A DNA stretch of 9,436 bases, taken from positions 1 to 9,436 of the forward strand of contig JAUILB010000092.1 of assembly GCA_030432815.1 (NCBI GenBank). Reading direction: 5' to 3'. This stretch comes from Alphaproteobacteria bacterium (GTDB taxonomy: Bacteria > Pseudomonadota > Alphaproteobacteria > Sphingomonadales > Emcibacteraceae). Position 1 is the first letter of the stretch. Every line of letters starts with the position of its first letter. Shown here piece after piece: positions 1 through 4,699 of the stretch. The notes under the pieces were generated by a model. The model was not told the origin of the DNA, made no database searches, and was given only the letters and a program-made list of their open reading frames with translations. The translations under genes and the position numbers were made by a program.

Positions 1-101
1 TTATTGCCCCGGTCACACAAATAACATGGGATAAACAGGCCAGTCTTGATGAAACGGCAAGAGGGGCCGGCGGATTTGGATCAACAGGAACAAGTTCATG
101 A
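1..101 (+). CDS. dut: dUTPase (deoxyuridine 5'-triphosphate nucleotidohydrolase), C-terminal end only
   Basis: This is the 3' end of a gene cut by the left window edge; the first whole codon is at position 3 and the stop is TGA at 99-101. The 32 visible residues carry the LDET segment followed by RGAGGFGSTG, which is the glycine-rich motif V of trimeric dUTPases. That flexible tail closes over the active site of the neighbouring subunit. The enzyme hydrolyses dUTP to dUMP and pyrophosphate, keeping uracil out of DNA and supplying dUMP for thymidylate synthesis. The stop overlaps the next start codon as ATGA (98-101), so the two genes are probably translationally coupled. In many alphaproteobacteria dut lies between coaBC and a moeB-like gene, and the right-hand neighbour here agrees with that. 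The identification rests on the motif V tail alone, which is highly characteristic. Confidence 0.93.
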   Translation, partial: IAPVTQITWDKQASLDETARGAGGFGSTGTSS

Positions 102-349
102 CCAATACCGTCAAACTCATCATCGCTGGTGGTGAAAGCACCATACCTGTCGAAGAGCTTTCCATAGAACGCATAATTGCCGAAGCTCAATCTGTGGGTT
201 ATCAGGAATTCAGTGTTTTTTGTAATGATCAAGAGGTCAAAAGTCCCGATGATTTCAGGATAATTCCGGGTGCAACCTACATCATTGCGTCCCCTGACGA
301 TGCCCTTAATCCTGATGACATAATAATAGAAGAAGAACATGGCACTTAG
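98..349 (+). CDS. Small acidic protein of unknown function, possible beta-grasp fold, coupled to moeB-like gene
   Basis: I do not recognise this 83-residue protein. It is very likely real: the start overlaps the dut stop (ATGA), an AGGA Shine-Dalgarno core sits at 86-89 eight bases upstream, and its last 11 bases overlap the start of the E1-like gene. The pattern suggests strand VKLIIAGG (5-12), strand STIPVEEL (14-21), helix SIERIIAEAQSV (22-33), strand FSVFCNDQEV (38-47) and strand ATYIIAS (59-65), followed by an acidic tail (DD, DD, EEE). That order is compatible with a beta-grasp (ubiquitin/ThiS/MoaD-like) fold, which would suit its place beside an E1-like adenylyltransferase. However, the chain ends in HGT and not in the Gly-Gly that such enzymes activate, so a carrier role is speculation. 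It has no signal peptide or membrane segment, and one cysteine (C42). Confidence 0.8.
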   Translation: MTNTVKLIIAGGESTIPVEELSIERIIAEAQSVGYQEFSVFCNDQEVKSPDDFRIIPGATYIIASPDDALNPDDIIIEEEHGT

Positions 350-1088
350 TGACGACCAGCTTGAGCGGTATGCCCGCCACATTATTTTAAAAGAAGTCGG
401 CGGACCGGGTCAGCAAAAATTAATGTCTGCCAAAGTGCTTGTGATCGGCGCAGGGGGGCTTGGTAGCCCGCTTCTTATGTATTTGGCCGCCGCAGGTGTG
501 GGCACGTTGGGTATTATTGATGATGATGAAGTCACTCTGAGCAATCTTCAGCGACAGATTATTCACCAAACGCCTTCCATTGGAAAAACAAAGACCCAAA
601 GTGCGGAAGAAACTCTTGAAACAATTAACCCTGAGATCAATGTCATTACCCATCCATTGCGGCTTGGTACAGATAATGCCGAAGACATTATCAAACACTA
701 TGATATTGTCGCCGATGGATGTGATAATTTTACCACTCGCTTTCTGGTTAATGATACCTGTCTTAAATTAAAGAAACCGCTTATTTCAGGAGCCCTTAGC
801 CAATTTGACGGTCAGCTTGCGACTTTTAAAGGATATGAAACCGGTCTTCCCTGCTATCGATGTCTGGTGCCTGATCACCCGACTGGCATACTCAGCTGCG
901 CAGAAGCCGGGATTCTGGGTGCTGTTGCCGGTGTTGTTGGGACCATGCAAGCCGTTGAAGTTATTAAGGAAATTCTTGTGTTGGGTGATAGCCTTGCAGG
1001 TAAGCTTCTTATCTATGATGCGCTGACCGCAACAAGCCGAAAAATCAGCCTTCCAAAAGACCCCGGCTGCAAATATTGCAACAGCTAA
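339..1088 (+). CDS. moeB: MoeB/ThiF/HesA-family E1-like adenylyltransferase
   Basis: The 249-residue product has the same length as E. coli MoeB. An N-terminal DDQLERYARHI segment supplies the arginine finger (R13). The nucleotide-binding loop GAGGLGSP spans 37-44, and NLQRQ with R72, K85 and D129 (in ADGCDN) match the ATP/Mg-binding residues of the family. Two zinc pairs are present, C172/C175 (CYRC) and C244/C247 (CKYC). C187 in SCAEAG is at the position of the reactive cysteine of MoeB/ThiF. The family adenylates the C-terminal glycine of a small sulfur carrier (MoaD or ThiS) for molybdopterin or thiazole synthesis. There is no C-terminal rhodanese domain, and the true partner cannot be told from sequence, so the symbol follows the closest overall match. 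The start overlaps the upstream small gene by 11 bases, with only a weak purine-rich AGAAGAAGAA before it. The stop TAA overlaps the convergent stop of the next gene. Confidence 0.9.
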   Translation: MALSDDQLERYARHIILKEVGGPGQQKLMSAKVLVIGAGGLGSPLLMYLAAAGVGTLGIIDDDEVTLSNLQRQIIHQTPSIGKTKTQSAEETLETINPEINVITHPLRLGTDNAEDIIKHYDIVADGCDNFTTRFLVNDTCLKLKKPLISGALSQFDGQLATFKGYETGLPCYRCLVPDHPTGILSCAEAGILGAVAGVVGTMQAVEVIKEILVLGDSLAGKLLIYDALTATSRKISLPKDPGCKYCNS

Positions 1089-2065
1089 AAACCATACAAA
1101 ACACGGTCACGCGGGCTATGGCCATCGACCAAAGTTTTTATATTAACAACTACCTTTTCCCCCATCGCATGACGTGCTTCTTCGGTCGCTGATCCCATAT
1201 GCGGTATAACCACAACATTTTCCAGTGAGGTCAGACGCTCATCCACATTGGGTTCATTTTCGTAAACATCAAGACCCGCCCCGGCGATGACCCCTTCTTC
1301 CAACACCTCAATAAGGGCATTTTCATCTACCACATCACCACGCGCGGTATTAATGAGATAAGCGTGCTTTTGCATTAACCCAATCCGTCTACGAGACATT
1401 ATTTTATATGTATCTGGTGTCGAGGGACAATTAAGCGAAATTACATCCATTTGTATGATCATCTGATCTAGGCTTTGCCAATATGTTGCCTTGTAGGTTT
1501 TCTCAGTCCTGGTATCAAGCTGGCTACGGTTATGATAGTGGATTTCAAGGCCAAATGATTTTGCCCGCTCTGCAACGGCCTGCCCAATACGGCCCATTCC
1601 GATAATCCCAAGTTTTTTACCGCGTAGCCTTGTACCCAACATTCCTGTTGGCGACCATTTTTCCCAGTTCCCTGCCCGTAAAACCCGCTCACCTTCATTT
1701 GTGCGCCGCATAATTGAAAGCATTAAGGTAATTGCAATATCAGCGGTATCTTCTGTTAAAACGCCGGGTGTATTGGTTACAGTTATTCTTTTTTCCTGTG
1801 CGGCCTTAAGGTCAATATGATCAACTCCTACACCAAAATTGGCGAACATACGAAAATTATTGCCAGCTTCACTTATCACTTCAGCATCAATTTTATCCGT
1901 AACGGTAGGCACAAGAATATCCGCACGCCTAACCGCGGAGATAAGCTCTTCCTGGCTGAAAAGATGGTCATCCGGATTAAGTTCAACGCGGAATAACTGT
2001 TTCATCTGGTTTTCTATGGCTTCAGGAAGTTTCCGGGTGACTATAACAAGAGGCTTCATTGACAT
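1085..2065 (-). CDS. D-isomer-specific 2-hydroxyacid dehydrogenase, glyoxylate/hydroxypyruvate reductase-like
   Basis: The 326-residue cytosolic enzyme belongs to the D-2-hydroxyacid dehydrogenase family. It has the dinucleotide-binding GMGRIG at 156-161 and the catalytic triad Arg242 (NTARGD), Glu271 (YENEP) and His289 (IPHMGSAT). FGVGVDHID at 77-85 is the usual substrate-loop region. The closest resemblance is to GyaR-type glyoxylate/hydroxypyruvate reductases, which reduce glyoxylate to glycolate or hydroxypyruvate to D-glycerate with NAD(P)H. The residues after the second strand (HNRS, 178-181) lack an obvious NAD-selecting acidic residue and carry an arginine, so NADPH use is plausible. 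The frame stays open upstream to an ATG at 2284, but I start at 2065. GGCGGA lies about 11 bases before that ATG, a strong promoter sits at 2087-2115, the length then fits the family, and the upstream reading would run into the divergent gene. An ATG two codons later (2059) is possible. Confidence 0.9.
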   Translation of the reverse strand: MSMKPLVIVTRKLPEAIENQMKQLFRVELNPDDHLFSQEELISAVRRADILVPTVTDKIDAEVISEAGNNFRMFANFGVGVDHIDLKAAQEKRITVTNTPGVLTEDTADIAITLMLSIMRRTNEGERVLRAGNWEKWSPTGMLGTRLRGKKLGIIGMGRIGQAVAERAKSFGLEIHYHNRSQLDTRTEKTYKATYWQSLDQMIIQMDVISLNCPSTPDTYKIMSRRRIGLMQKHAYLINTARGDVVDENALIEVLEEGVIAGAGLDVYENEPNVDERLTSLENVVVIPHMGSATEEARHAMGEKVVVNIKTLVDGHSPRDRVLYGF

Positions 2066-2086
2066 ATCCGATTTGTTTCCGCCGCA

Positions 2087-2115
2087 AGTATATTTTGCAT
2101 AAACCACCGTGACAA
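2087..2115 (-). promoter_or_regulatory. Sigma70-type promoter for the 2-hydroxyacid dehydrogenase gene
   Basis: On the minus strand, TTGTCA (positions 2115-2110) and TATACT (2092-2087) are separated by exactly 17 bases; each hexamer matches the consensus at 5 of 6 positions. Transcription would start near 2080, giving a short leader that contains GGCGGA before the ATG at 2065. The promoter's place supports the shorter start for the dehydrogenase. Predicted from sequence only. Confidence 0.7.
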
Positions 2116-2128
2116 TGAAAAACCATTC

Positions 2129-2157
2129 TTGACGAAAGAAGGATAAAATTACATAAG
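2129..2157 (+). promoter_or_regulatory. Candidate sigma70-type promoter for the SH3-domain gene
   Basis: On the plus strand, TTGACG (2129-2134, 5 of 6 consensus bases) is followed after 17 bases by CATAAG (2152-2157, 4 of 6). Transcription would begin near 2164, about 26 bases before the ATG at 2190. Its -35 box is only 13 bases from the -35 box of the divergent dehydrogenase promoter, so the two promoters lie back to back. Confidence 0.5.
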
Positions 2158-2189
2158 ATAAAGGGAAATTTTTAAGACTTTCAAGTGAT

Positions 2190-2705
2190 ATGAATAATAT
2201 AATCAGAACAATAATATTTACACTTCTTGCCCAGTTACAGATTTCTGCTGCACCAGCACAAATGACAGCACCTGAGCAGGTCATGGGAGCATCAGGTTAT
2301 CCCTTGCCGAGATTCATGACACTGGACGATGATGTTACAAATATGCGCACCGGGCCGGGTCTGGAATACCCCATCGACTGGATTTATATGAAAGAAGATT
2401 ATCCGCTCAAAGTAATTGCCGAATATGGAAACTGGTTTAAAGTTATGGATATTGATGGCTCAACCGGCTGGATTTTAAGGCATCTGCTTTCATTAAGCAG
2501 AAGTGCTATCATTGTTAATGGTTCCCAGGAATTATATAAATCACCCAGTGATAAAACGGGGGTATCCGTAATTGCGGAACAGGATGTCCTTGGATCGCTT
2601 CTGCAATGCGAGAATAATTGGTGCGAAATGGAAGTGGGCGGTCTTACCGGTTGGATAGAAAGCAGAAATCTGTGGGGAGCATTAGAACAGGAAACATTTG
2701 ACTAG
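2190..2705 (+). CDS. Exported protein with two bacterial SH3 domains
   Basis: The 171-residue product starts with a hydrophobic stretch (IIRTIIFTLLAQLQISA) and a probable signal peptidase I site after APA (residue 23), so it is likely periplasmic. Two SH3b-like repeats follow. The first, about 46-102, has NMRTGPG (51-57), a W at 82 and STGW (91-94). The second, about 104-165, has ELYKSPS (114-120), W144 and LTGW (152-155). It resembles the SH3-domain proteins (SH3_4/DUF1058 type) that alphaproteobacteria often carry beside a D-2-hydroxyacid dehydrogenase gene, as here. Bacterial SH3 domains commonly bind peptidoglycan or its peptides, but no catalytic domain is attached, so the role is unknown. 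C140 and C145 in the second repeat could form a disulfide. No good Shine-Dalgarno sequence precedes the ATG; the next in-frame ATG (2262) would lose the signal peptide. Nine bases separate its stop from the convergent irr-like stop. Confidence 0.85.
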   Translation: MNNIIRTIIFTLLAQLQISAAPAQMTAPEQVMGASGYPLPRFMTLDDDVTNMRTGPGLEYPIDWIYMKEDYPLKVIAEYGNWFKVMDIDGSTGWILRHLLSLSRSAIIVNGSQELYKSPSDKTGVSVIAEQDVLGSLLQCENNWCEMEVGGLTGWIESRNLWGALEQETFD

Positions 2706-2714
2706 GAAATTAGT

Positions 2715-3131
2715 CTAACTATTTGCATCTTCCATATGAACAACGACACTAACACCACTTATTTTTTTACCTTCCGGAACATCCGGTAATGCGGAAATAA
2801 TCAGGTCGTCCGCAGATACATCTTTTAGTTTTTCTTCATCTTTAAAAAAGATATGATGATGATCGCTCATATTGGTATCAAAATATGTACGGTTTGAATC
2901 GACAATTACTTCTTTTAAAATACCTGCTTCAGTAAACTGATGGAGCGTATTATACACTGTTGCAAGTGATACCTTCGCACCTGTTCCCGTTACTTCTTGG
3001 TGTAATGCTTCTGCAGTCACATGCCTGTTGTCACCGTCAAATAACAACTTCGCAAGCACGAGCCTTTGTCTGGTCGGTCTTAGCCCGACATTCTGCAAAC
3101 ATCTTAATGCTTTTGAATAAGGTCTTGTCAT
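2715..3131 (-). CDS. irr: Fur-superfamily iron/heme-responsive regulator, Irr-like
   Basis: The 138-residue protein has the Fur-family layout. The N-terminal winged helix contains GLRPTRQRLVLAKLLF (16-31) and recognition helix SLATVYNTLHQF (55-66), and the dimerisation part contains TYFDTN (82-87) and HHH (91-93). GLRPTRQR, SLATVYNTL, YFDTN-HHH and a late VPEGKKI segment together fit Irr, the alphaproteobacterial regulator that represses heme synthesis and activates iron-uptake genes when iron is low, better than Fur or PerR. No CxxC zinc motif is present (the only cysteine is C11), also as in Irr. The N-terminal heme-regulatory Cys-Pro motif of Bradyrhizobium Irr is absent, whereas the HxH motif (H91/H93) thought to bind the second heme is present. 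A strong promoter precedes it (3164-3192). The upstream minus-strand gene is a flavoprotein with a cysteine cluster. I saw no clear iron-control-element palindrome nearby. Confidence 0.85.
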   Translation of the reverse strand: MTRPYSKALRCLQNVGLRPTRQRLVLAKLLFDGDNRHVTAEALHQEVTGTGAKVSLATVYNTLHQFTEAGILKEVIVDSNRTYFDTNMSDHHHIFFKDEEKLKDVSADDLIISALPDVPEGKKISGVSVVVHMEDANS

Positions 3132-3163
3132 TTTCGTTTCTCTAATAACCAGTACTACTTTAT

Positions 3164-3192
3164 ATTTTATACGTTAATAAATCTTTTATCAA
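3164..3192 (-). promoter_or_regulatory. Sigma70-type promoter for the Irr-like gene
   Basis: On the minus strand, TTGATA (3192-3187) and TAAAAT (3169-3164) are spaced by 17 bases, each 5 of 6 against consensus, in an AT-rich 81-bp spacer. Transcription would start near 3157, giving a leader of roughly 25 bases that ends in the weak purine-rich AGAGAAACGAAA before the ATG at 3131. The regulator can therefore be transcribed independently of the monooxygenase gene upstream. Confidence 0.6.
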
Positions 3193-3212
3193 GAAAGCTG
3201 GATGCTACCTAA

Positions 3213-4616
3213 TTAATCACCCGTCGCTATTCTTTCCATCAGTTCTTTGACGGTAGGAATAAAACCATTGCTGTAAAAAGGATCCTTGGCAAAATTAAAG
3301 GCAGAATGCCCCGCGAACATTAAATTGTCATCCAAAGATGCACCGTGCGCGATGTCCATAAGTGATTTTTGAATACAGAAACTGCGTGGGTCAGCACCAC
3401 GACCCGTTGAATAATTTGTATCCGGATTTTGTGACCAATTGGAAAATCTGCACTGGCTTAAGCACCCCATACAGTTTTTCTGGTCTGTGCGTATTTCATC
3501 GGCTTTATCTGCATCAACAAATATGATCGTTTCATCAGGTGTCCGCAAGGATGTATCATAGCCCTGCTCAAGCCATGAAAGCACTTTCGCTTTATCTTGT
3601 TCTTTGACAAAATATTTTTTCTTACCAATTTGAACTTCAGTGTTAAAATTTTCATCAACGCCTGCTTTTCGACGAAATTCAACCTGACGTTCCGATCTGC
3701 CTTCAAGTTCTCTAAGGAGATTGTTTCTGACAGCTGAAGAATAAAAACCAGTGGGGCTAAAGCGATGAAGAAGAACATCCCCTTCTTTAATAGTTAGCAA
3801 CCTTTCTTTCCAGTCTTGTGGTATTGGGCTTTCCTTGGTGAGAAGCGGTCTTGTACCAAATTGAAAAGCAATTTTGCCGATTTCAGAATTATCAAACCAA
3901 TGTGCCCAATCACGTAGATACCACACACCACCGGCCATCAAAATAGGAACATTTTCCAGCCCGAATTTATTCATCATGGCACGCAGTGCCGCAACGCGTG
4001 GATAGGGGTCTTGCGGTTCACGTGGATCTTCCGCATTGGAAAGACCGTTATGACCACCAGCAAGCCACGGATCTTCGTACACAACGCCGCCAAGCCATTC
4101 GCCGAAATTTTTGTAGGCGCGCTTCCAGAGTATGCCGAAAGCTCGCGCCGAAGAAATAATCGGATGAAAGAAAACTTTATGGTTTGCTGCTATTTCCGCC
4201 AGTTTATAAGGCATTCCGGCACCACAGGTAATACCGTGAACCAACCCTTTGGTGCGGTTCAATACACCTTCCAATACAGGTTCTGCGCCGCCCATTTCCC
4301 ATAGAACATTAATATGAATGCGTCCCCGACCAGCCGCAATATCATGGGCATCCTGTACCTGACGGACACCACCATCAATACCATATTGGATTAGTTCAGC
4401 ATGACGTTCAATACGCGTCTTTCCGTGGTATATTTGCGGGATAACATCACCATTTTCGTCATAATTATCAGCGTTTACGCAGGAAACTGTCCCGACACCA
4501 CCTGCAGCCGCCCACGCACCTGCGCTGGCACCGTTGGTAGCGGATATCCCTTTGCCGCCCTCGACAAGAGGAAGAACATCACTACCTGAAATATTTAATG
4601 ACTCTAACGCTTTCAT
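3213..4616 (-). CDS. Nitronate monooxygenase-family flavoprotein with C-terminal cysteine cluster
   Basis: The 467-residue product has the FMN-binding TIM-barrel features of the nitronate monooxygenase/2-nitropropane dioxygenase family (COG2070): GGKGISATNG (20-29), HGITCGAGMP (127-136), LAGGHNG (185-191), the phosphate-binding LMAGGVW (226-232) and FGTRPL (253-258). Classical members oxidise alkyl nitronates to carbonyl compounds and nitrite; relatives include enoyl-ACP reductases of the FabK/PfaD type, so the substrate is open. At 467 residues it is longer than the usual 320-380. The extra C-terminal part holds a C-x2-C-x3-C motif (C382, C385, C389) plus C414, which could bind an iron-sulfur cluster or zinc. 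The start ATG is supported by GAAGGG at 4622-4627. It lies 83 bases downstream of pnp and upstream of the Irr-like regulator on the same strand; two hairpins occupy its leader and I see no obvious promoter, so read-through from pnp is possible. Confidence 0.85.
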   Translation of the reverse strand: MKALESLNISGSDVLPLVEGGKGISATNGASAGAWAAAGGVGTVSCVNADNYDENGDVIPQIYHGKTRIERHAELIQYGIDGGVRQVQDAHDIAAGRGRIHINVLWEMGGAEPVLEGVLNRTKGLVHGITCGAGMPYKLAEIAANHKVFFHPIISSARAFGILWKRAYKNFGEWLGGVVYEDPWLAGGHNGLSNAEDPREPQDPYPRVAALRAMMNKFGLENVPILMAGGVWYLRDWAHWFDNSEIGKIAFQFGTRPLLTKESPIPQDWKERLLTIKEGDVLLHRFSPTGFYSSAVRNNLLRELEGRSERQVEFRRKAGVDENFNTEVQIGKKKYFVKEQDKAKVLSWLEQGYDTSLRTPDETIIFVDADKADEIRTDQKNCMGCLSQCRFSNWSQNPDTNYSTGRGADPRSFCIQKSLMDIAHGASLDDNLMFAGHSAFNFAKDPFYSNGFIPTVKELMERIATGD

Positions 4617-4621
4617 ATTAT

Positions 4622-4627
4622 CCCTTC
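4622..4627 (-). promoter_or_regulatory. Shine-Dalgarno sequence of the monooxygenase gene, abutting a hairpin
   Basis: GAAGGG on the minus strand lies five bases before the ATG at 4616 and directly touches the 3' arm of hairpin 4628-4649. Ribosome access may therefore depend on how that hairpin is folded or processed. Confidence 0.65.
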
Positions 4628-4649
4628 ACCGTAAATTTCCATTTACGGT
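4628..4649 (-). promoter_or_regulatory. RNA hairpin with GNRA-type tetraloop in the monooxygenase leader
   Basis: On the minus strand ACCGTAAAT, loop GGAA, then ATTTACGGT form a perfect 9-bp stem closed by a GGAA (GNRA) tetraloop. No U-run follows, so it does not look like an intrinsic terminator. It sits between pnp and the monooxygenase gene, immediately before the latter's Shine-Dalgarno sequence and immediately after a second hairpin. Likely roles are RNA processing, 3'-end protection of the pnp message or control of translation initiation; these are inferences. Confidence 0.6.
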
Positions 4650-4675
4650 CCGGATGCACATCCATGTACATCCGG
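4650..4675 (-). promoter_or_regulatory. RNA hairpin (11-bp stem) downstream of pnp
   Basis: In the minus-strand RNA, CCGGAUGUACA pairs with UGUGCAUCCGG around a UGGA loop, giving 11 bp including one U.G wobble. On the plus strand the same position would be a C.A mismatch, which argues that the minus strand, the strand transcribed here, is the functional one. It directly abuts hairpin 4628-4649 without a spacer and lies 24 bases past the pnp stop. No U-run follows. Confidence 0.6.
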
Positions 4676-4699
4676 TCATTTCTGTCAGTTAGACGATCC

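Noticed and set aside
98..349. Annotating the small protein as ThiS or MoaD.
   Set aside because: It lacks the C-terminal Gly-Gly needed for activation and has no clear sequence match; only a fold-level guess is justified.
2066..2284. 73-residue N-terminal extension of the dehydrogenase frame, up to an ATG at 2284.
   Set aside because: It would overlap the divergent SH3 gene and its promoter, does not look like the family, and lies upstream of a well-formed promoter and ribosome binding site for the start at 2065.
2700..2715. Inverted repeat GACTA-GGAAAT-TAGTC at the junction of the SH3 and Irr-like genes, as a bidirectional terminator.
   Set aside because: Only 5 bp, AT-rich, and no T-run on either side; too weak to call.
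3132..3212. An Irr/Fur operator (iron control element) in front of the Irr-like gene.
   Set aside because: No convincing palindrome of the expected kind could be seen, only general AT-richness.
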